Assembly (NCBI RefSeq): GCF_042433955.1
Contig: NZ_JBHLUH010000081.1
Coordinates: forward strand, 1 to 64,000
Reading direction: 5' to 3'
DNA: 64,000 bases
Source of the DNA: Phytohabitans kaempferiae
Lineage (GTDB): Bacteria > Actinomycetota > Actinomycetes > Mycobacteriales > Micromonosporaceae
Below are positions 27,108 to 36,202 of this stretch, one piece after another. How positions within the stretch are numbered: position 1 is the stretch's first letter; each line of letters opens with the position of its first letter. A model generated the notes under the pieces. That model did no database searches. It was not told where the DNA came from and saw only the letters and a program-made list of their open reading frames with translations. The position numbers and the translations under genes were made by a program.

Positions 27108-28316
27108 ATGCGCCACCGCCACACCTCGGTCGCCGTCGCCTACATCGCCTTCGTTCTCGTCGGGATCAGCGCCGGCGTCAACGGCGTGCTGCTGGTCGCG
27201 CAGATGGACGACTACGGCGTCTCCCGCGCCACCATCGGCATCACCTTCTTCACCGGGTCGGCCGGTTTCGTGCTCGCCGGCGCCACCGCAGGCTGGCTCA
27301 TCCACCGCTACGGCACGCGCCTCGCCCTCGCGGTCGGCGGCACGGCGTACGTGCTGGCCGCCCTCTACACCGCCACGCGGCCGCCGTTCGTGGCGTTCGT
27401 CGTGCTCCAGGTCGCCACCGGCTACGCGATGGGCACGCTCGAATCGGTGCTCAACGCGTACCTCGCCGCGCTGCCCAACGCGACCACGCTGCTCAACCGC
27501 CTGCACGGCTTCTTCGGCGTGGGCGCGCTGATCGGCCCACCGCTGGCCACCTGGATCACCGGATTCAACACCTGGCCCGCGGTGTGGCTGGCGCTCGCAC
27601 TGGTGGCGGCGCCGATCACGGTGGGCTTTCTGGCCACCTACCCCCGGCATGGCGACGACCCCACGAAACAAGAGCAGACCACGAGGGAACGGTGGCTGCG
27701 CACCACACTCCGCCAGTGGGGCGTGCTGCTCGGCGCGATCCTGCTCGCCGTCTACGTCGGGCTGGAGATCGGCGTGGGCAACTGGGGCTTCAGCTACCTG
27801 GTCGAGGCACGCGACCAGGGCGAGGTGCTCGCCGGATACGGCGTGAGCGGATACTGGCTGGGGCTCACCGCCGGCCGCTTCCTGCTCAGCCCGATCGTGA
27901 CGCGGCTCGGGCTGACCGCGGTGGGGCTGATGTACACCTGCCTGGTCGGCGTCACCGCCGCCGCGCTCTTCACCTGGCTGCTGCCCGGCACCGGCCCGGC
28001 CGTGGTCGGCCTCGTCCTGCTCGGCTTCTTCCTCGGGCCGATCTTCCCGACCGCGATGGCGGTGGTGCCGCGAGTCACCAGCGCCCGCCTGGTGCCCTCC
28101 GCGATCGGCGTGATGAACGCGGGCTCGGTGGTCGGCGGCTCCGCCCTCCCCTGGCTCGCCGGGGTCGTCGCGCAGAGGGCGGGCGTGTGGACACTCCTCC
28201 CGTTCACGCTGGTCCTCGCCCTTCTCCAGCTCGCCGTGTGGTGGCCGATGGCGCGGCTGGTCAAGGCCCGGCGGGCACCGGTCTCCCAGCCGGTTCACGC
28301 CGAGACGCTCGCGTGA
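27108..28316 (+). CDS. MFS transporter
   Basis: The ATG at 27108 gives a 402-residue protein with about twelve hydrophobic segments. The loop between segments 2 and 3 has GWLIHRYGTRLAL, the MFS signature position. The central loop (RHGDDPTKQEQTTRER) separates the two six-helix halves. The sequence resembles the FucP/NarK-like sugar and drug-type MFS of actinomycetes, but the substrate cannot be told. An inverted repeat lies upstream and a terminator hairpin directly at its stop. Confidence 0.85.
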   Translation: MRHRHTSVAVAYIAFVLVGISAGVNGVLLVAQMDDYGVSRATIGITFFTGSAGFVLAGATAGWLIHRYGTRLALAVGGTAYVLAALYTATRPPFVAFVVLQVATGYAMGTLESVLNAYLAALPNATTLLNRLHGFFGVGALIGPPLATWITGFNTWPAVWLALALVAAPITVGFLATYPRHGDDPTKQEQTTRERWLRTTLRQWGVLLGAILLAVYVGLEIGVGNWGFSYLVEARDQGEVLAGYGVSGYWLGLTAGRFLLSPIVTRLGLTAVGLMYTCLVGVTAAALFTWLLPGTGPAVVGLVLLGFFLGPIFPTAMAVVPRVTSARLVPSAIGVMNAGSVVGGSALPWLAGVVAQRAGVWTLLPFTLVLALLQLAVWWPMARLVKARRAPVSQPVHAETLA

Positions 28317-28345
28317 GGGCGACCGCCGCCGTGCCGGTCGCCCTC
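28315..28345 (+). terminator. Terminator hairpin after MFS gene
   Basis: gagggcgaccg pairs perfectly with cggtcgccctc across a 9-base loop, and overlaps the stop codon of the MFS gene. There is no T run, as is common in high-GC actinomycetes. Confidence 0.75.
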
Positions 28346-28465
28346 ACTGCGGGCTGGTCATAACCTCGACCCGAGTACGTTATTGAGCTGTTTCTATCCG
28401 TCCGCGCCCGCCATATCCTGCGGCTGCCGGTAATCCCGGCGCTCCCCTCGGTCCTAGGAGGTCGC

Positions 28466-29944
28466 GTGAGACCCTCGTCGATCCTGCGCGGGATGCTCGC
28501 CATCCCGCTCGTGGCGGCCGCGGTGGCCGTGCCCGCGTCGCCAGCAGTGGCCGCCGCCCCGGACATCTCGCTCGCCAACGTCAAGGCCCACCTCCAGCAG
28601 TTCCAGTCGATCGCCACGGCCAACGGCGGCAACCGGCGCGCCAACACCGCCGGGTACACCGCCTCGGTGAACTACGTGGCCAACCGGCTCACCGCCGCCG
28701 GATACACCGTCGTGCGGCAGAACTGCACCTCCGGCTGCACCTCCGGGGCCGGGCCAAACGTGATCGCGGACTGGCCGGGCGGCGACCCGAACAGCGTGTA
28801 CATGTTCGGCGCGCACCTCGACGGCGTGGCCGCCGGCCCGGGCATCAACGACAACGCCTCCGGCTCGGCGATGCTGCTGGAGCTGGCGCTCACGCTCGCC
28901 GCCAGCAGTCCCAGCCTCACCAGCCACGTGCGCTTCGCCTTCTGGACCGACGAGGAGCAGGGGCTCAATGGGTCGGAGTTCTACGCCAACACGCTGCCCA
29001 CCGCCGAGCGGGCGCGGATCCGCGGCTACTTCAACTTCGACATGATCGCCTCCACCAACGGCGGCTACTTCATCAACCGCATCACCTCCGGCGTGGGGCA
29101 GGTGCTGAAGGCGTACTACGACTCGATCGGCGTGCCGACCGAGGAGAACACCGAGGGCGCCGGCCGCTCCGACGACGCCTCGTTCAACGCGATCGGCGTG
29201 CAGACCTCGGGCGTGGCCGCCGGCGCCTCGCGCGTGAAGACGGCGGCGCAGGTAACGAAGTGGGGCGGCACGCAGAGCGCCTTCGACCCGTGCTACCACC
29301 GCGCCTGCGACACGTACCCGAGCAACATCTCGGACACGGTGCTGGACCGGGCCAGCGACGCCGCCGCGTACGCACTGTGGACACTCGCCACCGGCACGCC
29401 ACCGGTGACCGTGTGGTCGGACACCTTCGAGACCGCGACCGGCTGGACCGCGAACGCCTCCGGCACCGACACCGCCACCGCCGGCCCGTGGGAGCGGGCC
29501 GACCCGGCCGCCACCAACTCCAGCGGCGCCAAGCAGCTCGGCACCACCGTCTCCGGCGTCTACGACCTGGTCACCGGCCCGCTGGCGGGCACCGACGCGG
29601 GCACGTACGACGTCGACGGCGGCACCACGAGTATCCGCTCACCAGCCGTCACGCTGCCCACCGGCGGCACGCTGGCGCTCTCGCTCTCGTGGTACCTGGC
29701 GCACGGCAGCAACTCCTCCAGCGCCGACTTCTTCCGCGTCTCGATCGTCCACAGTGGCGGTACGACAGCGCTCTTCACGCAGCCCGGCGCGGCTACCAAC
29801 CGCAACGGCGCCTGGGCCACCGGGAGCTGGAACATCTCCGCGTACGCCGGCCAGCAGGTGCGCTTCCTGGTCGAGGCGGCGGACGCGTCCGGCGCGAGCC
29901 TGGTCGAGGCGGGCGTCGACGACGTACGCGTCACCCGGACCTGA
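28466..29944 (+). CDS. Secreted M28 aminopeptidase with C-terminal beta-sandwich domain
   Basis: The GTG at 28466 follows AGGAGG. A signal peptide (LAIPLVAAAVAVPAS) ends in AVAAA. The M28 zinc peptidase domain (about 35-320) holds the ligands His in MFGAHLDGVAAG, Asp in INDNASGSAM, the Glu pair in FWTDEEQGLNGS, Asp in YFNFDMIAS, and His in CYHRACD. It resembles the Streptomyces griseus aminopeptidase that removes N-terminal hydrophobic residues. The C-terminal 170 residues form a beta-sandwich domain (from VWSDTFETATGW) often attached to secreted peptidases. Secreted peptide degradation is expected. Confidence 0.9.
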   Translation: MRPSSILRGMLAIPLVAAAVAVPASPAVAAAPDISLANVKAHLQQFQSIATANGGNRRANTAGYTASVNYVANRLTAAGYTVVRQNCTSGCTSGAGPNVIADWPGGDPNSVYMFGAHLDGVAAGPGINDNASGSAMLLELALTLAASSPSLTSHVRFAFWTDEEQGLNGSEFYANTLPTAERARIRGYFNFDMIASTNGGYFINRITSGVGQVLKAYYDSIGVPTEENTEGAGRSDDASFNAIGVQTSGVAAGASRVKTAAQVTKWGGTQSAFDPCYHRACDTYPSNISDTVLDRASDAAAYALWTLATGTPPVTVWSDTFETATGWTANASGTDTATAGPWERADPAATNSSGAKQLGTTVSGVYDLVTGPLAGTDAGTYDVDGGTTSIRSPAVTLPTGGTLALSLSWYLAHGSNSSSADFFRVSIVHSGGTTALFTQPGAATNRNGAWATGSWNISAYAGQQVRFLVEAADASGASLVEAGVDDVRVTRT

Positions 29945-29959
29945 GGGTCCAGCCCGCGA

Positions 29960-29982
29960 CGAGCGCTCCCCCGGGGCGCTCG
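29960..29982 (+). terminator. Short hairpin after aminopeptidase gene
   Basis: cgagcgc and gcgctcg form a 7-bp stem with a 9-base loop shortly after the aminopeptidase stop. It is a plausible terminator. Confidence 0.5.
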
Positions 29983-30039
29983 CCGCGGAGCAAGGGATGC
30001 GGCCCGACCAGACCCACGACGTATCGCCGCCCGGGAGGG

Positions 30040-30480
30040 CTAGCTGGGGCCGGCGCGCGTGATCGTGACGCGCAGCAGGACCCGCTCGTCGCGCTCCATC
30101 GTCGCGCGGTAGTCGTCCCAGTCTGGATGCTCGCCGGAGATGCGGCGGTAGTAGTCGACGAGCGGCTCCATCGCCTCGGGCAGGTGAACGATCTCCGCCG
30201 TGCCCTCGACGTAGACCCATTCGCCGTAGAACGCGTCGGTCATGACGCAGAGCACGACGCGCGGGTCGCGCGCGATGTTGCGGGTCTTGACCAGCCGCTC
30301 GCGCGCGCTGATCACGACGTGCCCGGCGCTGTCGACGCCGACGGTCACCGGCGACATCTGCGCCCGCCCGTCGGCGTGGTAGGTGGTCAGCACGGCCCGG
30401 TGGTTGCGCTGGATGAACTCGCGCGCCTTCTCGATCTCCACGCGTGCCAAGGCTACGCGCCGGCCGGCGCGTCGCGTCAT
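30040..30480 (-). CDS. PPOX-class (pyridoxamine oxidase-like) flavin/F420 protein
   Basis: The ATG at 30480 overlaps the stop of the upstream DUF1906 gene (ATGA), which supports this start. A GTG at 30441 is also possible. The 146-residue product is a split beta-barrel: REFIQRNHRAVLTTYHADG, then QMSPVTVGVDSAGHVVISA, RNIARDPRVVLCVM and GEWVYVEGTAEIV. These match the F420- or FMN-dependent PPOX family common in actinomycetes. Its substrate is unknown. Confidence 0.85.
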   Translation of the reverse strand: MTRRAGRRVALARVEIEKAREFIQRNHRAVLTTYHADGRAQMSPVTVGVDSAGHVVISARERLVKTRNIARDPRVVLCVMTDAFYGEWVYVEGTAEIVHLPEAMEPLVDYYRRISGEHPDWDDYRATMERDERVLLRVTITRAGPS

Positions 30481-31793
30481 CGCCGCCAGGGGGTGCGGGG
30501 CGGCTGGCTGCACTGGCCGCTGAAGCAGGTGACCATCCGGTGCCGGGTCACGTCGAGCTGGTTGCTGTCGATGTTGATGGCGACGCCGCCGTGCGTCTCG
30601 ACGTGGTCGCCGCGGTACTGCTTGATCCGCCGGCCCGGCATCCAGAAGCTGGCCGGGATCGCGGCGTCCTCGACCGTGGCGACCCCGTCCCACCGGGCGA
30701 AGTCGATGTAGTCCGGGCGGGCGTACGCGGTGTTGTTGTAGTTGTCGACCAGGTCGGCGATGGCCGCGCTGACGCTGCTGTAGACCGACGAGCGGTAGCC
30801 CTGTGCGTGCAGCGCCCTGGTCCATCCGGAAAGGAACTCCAGCACTGCCTGGCTGCACGTGCCGCCGCGCGGGTAGTACTCGATGTCGGCGATGATCACG
30901 CTCTCCCGCGCCAGGCCCAGCGCCGCCGCCTTGCTCGCCGCGTCGTCACCGGCCGCCCGCCCCTGCGCGGTCGCCTGGGCCGGGTCGATGCGGTTCCGGT
31001 ACGTGGTGCAGGGCGCCTGCAACCCCACGTAGATCGGGAAGATGTGCCAGCCGTTGGCGGCCTGGCGGGCGACCCACTCGGCGGTGAGGTTGGGCTGTGC
31101 ACAGCCCCGGGAGACGCCGCCGATGTAGACGCCGATCGCGCGGTACGGCGAGGAGAGCCAGGCGTCCATCGCGGCGGACGAGGGGGCGGTGCAGGCGTCG
31201 AAGCCCAGCCCGGTGAAATCGCCGGGCACCTCGACGGGGGCCGCCGCGAACGTGCCGGGGCCGCGCGCCACGCCAGCCAGCGTCGCGGCCTTCGCGCCGG
31301 GCCGCACGCGAGCGCCGCGCAGGATCCCCTCGACCGCTGTCGGTGCCGTGCGGTAGGTGGCGGTGACGAGCACGCCCGCGCCCTCGACCGCCACCGCGAC
31401 GCGGTGATCCACGGTGGACGAGAGCTTGGCCGGTGAACGGTGCCCGGCCGGCACGCGCAGCACCGGGCCACCGGCCGAGCGGGCGGACACGGCGTCGAGC
31501 GGCTCGATCAGCAGCGCGTCGGTCGTGCCGACCAGGCGGGCTGGGCAGTCCTGCCGGGCGCCCGGCCGCCCCAGGTAGACGGCGTTGCGGTCGAAGCGCA
31601 CGCAGGCCCGCGGCTGTTTCGCCAGGTCGACCACCGGCCACGCGGCGGGCACCGTCACCGCGTATCCCCGATAGGTCACGGTCTTCGTCGGCGCGGGCCG
31701 GGCGGAGGCGGTCGGGATGACGGCGACCGCGATGCCTCCGGCGAGTGCGACGGTGGCGGCGCCCAGCAGGGCCTTACGCAAGCGAGCGTGCAT
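30477..31793 (-). CDS. Secreted DUF1906 (Rv2525c-like) glycoside-hydrolase-like protein
   Basis: The ATG at 31793 was chosen because it starts a clear signal peptide (LGAATVALAGGIAVAVI, then TASARPAP). Residues about 35-200 are an extra N-terminal domain of unknown fold. The DUF1906 TIM-barrel domain (about 215-430) begins PGDFTGLGFDACTAPSS and contains IGVYIGGVSRGC, HIFPIYVGLQA and IIADIEYYPRGG, whose acidic residues are placed as in family members. DUF1906 proteins are secreted and thought to act on cell-wall or surface glycans. The gene overlaps the PPOX gene. Confidence 0.85.
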   Translation of the reverse strand: MHARLRKALLGAATVALAGGIAVAVIPTASARPAPTKTVTYRGYAVTVPAAWPVVDLAKQPRACVRFDRNAVYLGRPGARQDCPARLVGTTDALLIEPLDAVSARSAGGPVLRVPAGHRSPAKLSSTVDHRVAVAVEGAGVLVTATYRTAPTAVEGILRGARVRPGAKAATLAGVARGPGTFAAAPVEVPGDFTGLGFDACTAPSSAAMDAWLSSPYRAIGVYIGGVSRGCAQPNLTAEWVARQAANGWHIFPIYVGLQAPCTTYRNRIDPAQATAQGRAAGDDAASKAAALGLARESVIIADIEYYPRGGTCSQAVLEFLSGWTRALHAQGYRSSVYSSVSAAIADLVDNYNNTAYARPDYIDFARWDGVATVEDAAIPASFWMPGRRIKQYRGDHVETHGGVAINIDSNQLDVTRHRMVTCFSGQCSQPPRTPWRR

Positions 31794-31893
31794 GACCTGG
31801 CCGTTCTCTCTCGTGGGGCAGCCCCCGCCGCCTGCCCGCCGGACCATATCAGCGAAACGGCGCGCACGAGGGCCCGGACAACCAGCCGACTTG

Positions 31894-31910
31894 ATACCCC
31901 CTGGGGGTAT
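31894..31910 (+). promoter_or_regulatory. CsoR-type copper operator
   Basis: ATACCCCC-T-GGGGGTAT is a perfect palindrome with a one-base centre, and matches the known G/C-rich CsoR operator. It sits 17 bases before the ATG of the His-rich gene and overlaps the expected promoter, with a TATGCT string behind it. No csoR gene is in this window. Confidence 0.8.
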
Positions 31911-31926
31911 GGGTATGCTGGGCGGC

Positions 31927-32877
31927 ATGAAGACGCCAACCAGGATGGCCGGCTACGCCCTCGGGCTGGCGGCGGTTTTCGCCGCCGCACTGGGCACCGG
32001 TCGCGTGGTCGGGGGCCCGGAGCCGGTGCCCCCACCGGCCGCCCACGACGGGGGCGGGCACGCCGAGAGCGGCGACGGGCACGACAGCGCCGCGCCCGAG
32101 GTGCCCGGTGGGCTGCTTGTCGCGCAGGATGGCTATCGGCTCGTCCCGGTCAGCGGCGGGCTGCCGGTGGGGCGGGCGGAGCCGTTCCGCTTCCGGGTCG
32201 TGGGGCCCGACGGCCAGGCGGTGACCGACTACACACCGACCCACGACAAGGATCTCCACCTCATCGCGGTGCGCCGCGACCTGAGCGGCTTCCAGCACGT
32301 TCACCCCACGATGGCGGCGGACGGCACGTGGTCGATACCGCTCGCGGCGGCGGCGCCCGGGCAGCACCGGATCTTCGCGGACTTCCAGCCGGCGGCCCGC
32401 GACGAAGGGCTCACGCTGGGCGTGGACGTGCCGGCGAGCGGCGACTACCGGCCCACTCCCCTGCCCGCGCCGGCACGGGAGGCGACCGTCGACGGCTACA
32501 CCGTGCGGCTCACCGGCGACCTCGTCCCCGGCACCGCGTCGAAGCTCACACTCAGCATCAGCCGGGACGGCGCGCCGGTCACCGACCTCCAGCCTTACCT
32601 CGCGGCATACGGGCACCTGGTGGCCCTGCGCGAGGGTGACCTGGCCTACCTGCACGTGCACCCGGAGGGCGAGCCCGGCGACGGGAAGACGGCCGCGGGA
32701 CCCGACATCACGTTCTACGCCGAGGTGCCGTCGGCCGGCGCCTACCGGCTGTTCCTGGACTTCCAGCATGCTGGGAAGGTGCGGACGGCCGAGTTCACGG
32801 CGGTGGCGGGCGACGCCGAGCTGCCGCCGGCGCCGCCGACGCCGGGCCACGACGACGACGGGCACGGCCATGACTGA
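31927..32877 (+). CDS. Secreted or membrane-anchored His-rich protein of the copper operon
   Basis: The ATG at 31927 gives 316 residues. In-frame ATGs just upstream would lie inside the operator. The N-terminus is a signal anchor (GYALGLAAVFAAALG). A His/Asp-rich stretch (AHDGGGHAESGDGHDS) and a C-terminal PGHDDDGHGHD tail could bind copper. The core has repeated beta segments with LHLIAVRRDLSGFQHVHPT and LAYLHVHPEGE motifs, as in proteins found next to copper ATPases. It is placed behind a CsoR operator and before the ATPase, so an extracytoplasmic copper-binding role is likely. Confidence 0.75.
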   Translation: MKTPTRMAGYALGLAAVFAAALGTGRVVGGPEPVPPPAAHDGGGHAESGDGHDSAAPEVPGGLLVAQDGYRLVPVSGGLPVGRAEPFRFRVVGPDGQAVTDYTPTHDKDLHLIAVRRDLSGFQHVHPTMAADGTWSIPLAAAAPGQHRIFADFQPAARDEGLTLGVDVPASGDYRPTPLPAPAREATVDGYTVRLTGDLVPGTASKLTLSISRDGAPVTDLQPYLAAYGHLVALREGDLAYLHVHPEGEPGDGKTAAGPDITFYAEVPSAGAYRLFLDFQHAGKVRTAEFTAVAGDAELPPAPPTPGHDDDGHGHD

Positions 32878-32893
32878 GGGAGGAGGACGCGCG

Positions 32894-35098
32894 ATGCACC
32901 TCATCGAGCTGGAGATCGGCGGTATGACCTGCGCGTCCTGCGCCTCCCGCATCGAGAAGAAGCTCAACCGGATGGACGGGGTCACCGCCAGCGTCAACTA
33001 CGCCACCGAGCGGGCGGCGGTGACGGTGGCCGACCCGGCGGTGAGTGTGGCCGACCTGATCGCCACGGTGGAGAAGACCGGATACACGGCGGCGGTGCCC
33101 ACGCCCGAGCCGACCGCCGAGCCGGCCCCGGAGCGCGACGAGCTGCGTACGCGGCTGCTCGTCTCGCTGGTGCTGACCATCCCGGTGATCGCGCTGGCGA
33201 TGGTGCCCGCCTGGCAGTTCGACTACTGGCAGTGGCTCTCGCTGACCCTGGCCGCGCCGGTCGTGGTCTACGGCGGGCTGCCCTTCCACCGGGCCGCCTG
33301 GATCAACCTGCGGCACGGCGCGGCGACGATGGACACGCTGGTGTCACTCGGCACGCTGGCCGCGTTCGGCTGGTCGGTGTGGGCGCTCTTCTTCGGCACC
33401 GCGGGCGAGCCGGGCATGACCCATCCGTTCCGGTTCGCGATCGAGCGGGGCGACGGCTCGGGCAACATCTACCTCGAGGCGGCCGCCGGGGTGACGCTGT
33501 TCATCCTCGCCGGCAGATACTTCGAGACCCGCGCCAAGCGCCGCGCCGGCGCCGCGCTGCGGGCGCTGCTGGAGCTGGGCGCCAAGGACGTCGGCGTGCT
33601 GCGCGGCGGCACCGAGGTGCGCATCCCGGCCGACCAGCTCGCGGTCGGCGACCGGTTCGTCGTACGGCCCGGGGAGAAGATCGCCACCGACGGCGTGGTC
33701 GAGGAGGGCTCATCCGCCGTCGACGCGAGCATGCTGACCGGCGAGTCGGTGCCGGTCGAGGTGGGCGCGGGCGACACGGTGGTGGGCGCGACGGTCAACG
33801 CGGGCGGCCGCCTGGTCGTGCGCGCGACGCGGGTCGGCGCCGACACGCAGCTCGCCCAGATGGCCGCGCTCGTAGAGCAGGCGCAGACCGGCAAGGCGCA
33901 GGTGCAGCGGCTCGCCGACCGGATCTCCGGGGTCTTCGTGCCCATCGTGATCGCGATCGCGGTCGGCACGCTCGGCTACTGGCTCGGCACGGGCAACGGC
34001 ACGACGGCCGCGTTCACGGCCGCGGTGGCCGTGCTGATCATCGCCTGCCCGTGCGCGCTCGGCCTCGCCACGCCCACCGCGCTGCTGGTCGGCACCGGGC
34101 GCGGCGCCCAGCTCGGCGTCCTCATCAAGGGGCCCGAGGTGCTGGAGTCGACGCGCACCGTGGACACGGTCGTGCTGGACAAGACCGGCACGGTGACCAC
34201 CGGGCAGATGACGCTTGCCGACGTGGTGACGGGTGCGGGCGAAGACCGCGACGAGGTGCTGCGGCTGGCCGGCGCGGTCGAGGCGGGCTCCGAGCACCCC
34301 ATCGCCCGCGCGATCGCCAAGGCGGCCGCCGAGCGGAGGGAGCTGCCTGCCGTCGACGCCTTCGCGAGCAGCCACGGCGTGGGGGTGCACGGCACGGTCG
34401 ACGGGCGGCGGGTCAGTGTCGGTCGACCGTCGGAGGCGGAGCCCGTACCAGATGATCTCGCGGCGGCGATGCGGGCGGCGGAGGCCGCTGGGCGGACGGC
34501 CGTGGTGGTGGCCTGGGAGGGGTGTGCCCGTGGCGTGCTCGCGGTGGCCGACGCGGTCAAGCCCACCAGCCGGGAGGCGGTGGCCGCGCTGCGGCGACTC
34601 GGCCTCACCCCGGTGCTGCTCACCGGCGACAACGCCACGGTGGCGAAGGCCGTGGCCGCGGAGGTCGGCATCGACGAGGTCATCGCCGGCGTGCTCCCGG
34701 CCGGCAAGGTCGACGTGGTCAAGCGCCTCCAGGACGAGGGCAAGGTCGTCGCGATGGTCGGCGACGGGGTCAACGACGCCGCAGCGCTCGCCCAGGCCGA
34801 CCTCGGGCTGGCGATGGGCACCGGCACCGACGTCGCGATCGAGGCTTCCGACCTGACGCTGGTGCGCGGCGACCTCACCGCCGCCGTCGACGCGATCCGC
34901 CTCTCCAGGCGCACGCTCCGGACCATCAAGTCCAACCTGTTCTGGGCCTTCGCCTACAACGTCGCCGCCATCCCGCTGGCCGCCGCCGGCCTGCTCAACC
35001 CGATGATCGCGGGCGGGGCGATGGCGCTGTCGTCGGTCTTCGTGGTCTCCAACAGCCTGCGCCTGCGCGGCTTCACCGGGTCGGCTCCACAGTCGTAG
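32894..35098 (+). CDS. copA: Copper-translocating P-type ATPase
   Basis: The ATG at 32894 follows GGGAGGAGG. The protein has 734 residues. The N-terminal metal-binding domain carries GGMTCASCASRIEKKL. Six or more membrane segments follow, with the CPC metal site in IIACPCALGLATPTAL. The phosphorylation site is DKTGTVTTG, the TGES motif is in LTGESVPVEV, the His-Pro motif is in EAGSEHPIARA, and the hinge GDGVNDAAAL is intact. It exports monovalent copper from the cytoplasm. The upstream CsoR operator and the His-rich gene support copper specificity over silver. Confidence 0.92.
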   Translation: MHLIELEIGGMTCASCASRIEKKLNRMDGVTASVNYATERAAVTVADPAVSVADLIATVEKTGYTAAVPTPEPTAEPAPERDELRTRLLVSLVLTIPVIALAMVPAWQFDYWQWLSLTLAAPVVVYGGLPFHRAAWINLRHGAATMDTLVSLGTLAAFGWSVWALFFGTAGEPGMTHPFRFAIERGDGSGNIYLEAAAGVTLFILAGRYFETRAKRRAGAALRALLELGAKDVGVLRGGTEVRIPADQLAVGDRFVVRPGEKIATDGVVEEGSSAVDASMLTGESVPVEVGAGDTVVGATVNAGGRLVVRATRVGADTQLAQMAALVEQAQTGKAQVQRLADRISGVFVPIVIAIAVGTLGYWLGTGNGTTAAFTAAVAVLIIACPCALGLATPTALLVGTGRGAQLGVLIKGPEVLESTRTVDTVVLDKTGTVTTGQMTLADVVTGAGEDRDEVLRLAGAVEAGSEHPIARAIAKAAAERRELPAVDAFASSHGVGVHGTVDGRRVSVGRPSEAEPVPDDLAAAMRAAEAAGRTAVVVAWEGCARGVLAVADAVKPTSREAVAALRRLGLTPVLLTGDNATVAKAVAAEVGIDEVIAGVLPAGKVDVVKRLQDEGKVVAMVGDGVNDAAALAQADLGLAMGTGTDVAIEASDLTLVRGDLTAAVDAIRLSRRTLRTIKSNLFWAFAYNVAAIPLAAAGLLNPMIAGGAMALSSVFVVSNSLRLRGFTGSAPQS

Positions 35099-35511
35099 AG
35101 GGCTGCTCCAGCAGGCCGATGGTTCCCGGACCGGAGCACTTCGCCCCCTTCGACCTACCGCCCACCTTCACGGAGCCTGACCCAGCGGTGCACTCCACGA
35201 TGGACAGTCCGGCGGAAAATCGTGTGCGGGCCGGTGGCCTGCTGCCGTAACGTCTTTGTGGGGACACGCCAAGCGGCGCGCCGGCATCGCCGACCGCGTT
35301 CCGCGCATCGGGGTCTCTACTAATGGCATGAGCCGAAAGGCCGAGGTTCGAATCCTCATTCACCAAAAGGGCGACCCCGCGCGACCCGACCCGTCGAGGT
35401 GACGGTGGTGCGGCTATGCGGGCTTGCGACCACGGTCGCAGACGCCCCCGCCGCACGGCCGTGGGTCGCGCGGGGTCCGCTCCGTCCTCAATGGACTCGC
35501 GGAGGTGAGTC
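35099..35511 (+). other. Intergenic region with a tRNA-like fragment
   Basis: About 410 bases without a gene. The string gaggttcgaatcctc (near 35342-35356) followed by attcacca looks like a tRNA T-arm and 3' end. No matching 5' acceptor strand or anticodon arm was found upstream, so it is only a fragment, perhaps of a past integration site. No other structure was seen. Confidence 0.4.
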
Positions 35512-36177
35512 GTGGCAAAGGTTACCGTGATGGACTGGGAGCGCCGCCTCCTCTTCACCGACGGCAGGTTCGTGCGCGTGCTGGAGCCCGGGCGCCACCG
35601 CTACCAGCGCCGCCGCTCCCGCCTGCTCACCGTCGACATGCGCAAGCGCGCCACGCTCGTGCCCGGCCAGGAGCTGCTCACCGCCGACGGCGTCACCGTC
35701 AAGGTCTCGGTGCTGGTGGCCTGGCGGGTCACCGATCCGCACGCCTTCCTCACCGCGTCGGCCAACGCCGAGGGCGACCTCTACGTCGCGGCCCAGATCG
35801 CCGTCCGCGACGCGGTCGCCGCCATGTCCTTCGACGACGTGCTGGCCGACCGCGCCGGCCTATCCACCGGCCTCGCCGATGCGGTCACCGCCCAGCTCGA
35901 CGGGCTCGGCATCGAGCTGGTCGCGGCCACGGTCAAGGACCTGATGCTCCCCGGCGAGCTGCGCCGTGCCCAGACCGAGACGCTGCTCGCCCGCGAGCGC
36001 GGCAAGGCGGAGCTGGAGCACGCCCGCGCCGAGGCGGCGTCGCTGCGTACGCTCGCCAACGCCGCGCGGCTGCTCCAGGAGCATCCCGCGCTGCTCCAGC
36101 TCCGCACCATCCAGGCGGCCGCGAGCCCGGGCACGACGGTGGTGCTCACGCCGGATCCGAGCTACGCGCCCCGCTGA
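35512..36177 (+). CDS. SPFH/band 7 (slipin-like) protein
   Basis: The GTG at 35512 follows GGAGGTGA. The 221-residue product has an SPFH domain: VMDWERRLLFTDGRFVRVL, LTADGVTVKVSVLVAWRVT and VRDAVAAMSFDDVLADRAG, then a charged helical stretch (RRAQTETLLARERGKAELEH). No N-terminal membrane segment is visible, unlike most slipins. It is probably a scaffold in membrane microdomains or a regulator of proteolysis. The role is unknown. It is not close to the SPFH-like part of the protein at 16812. Confidence 0.8.
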   Translation: MAKVTVMDWERRLLFTDGRFVRVLEPGRHRYQRRRSRLLTVDMRKRATLVPGQELLTADGVTVKVSVLVAWRVTDPHAFLTASANAEGDLYVAAQIAVRDAVAAMSFDDVLADRAGLSTGLADAVTAQLDGLGIELVAATVKDLMLPGELRRAQTETLLARERGKAELEHARAEAASLRTLANAARLLQEHPALLQLRTIQAAASPGTTVVLTPDPSYAPR

Positions 36178-36202
36178 CCCTCGCCCGCCGGGCTCCCCGG
36201 CG

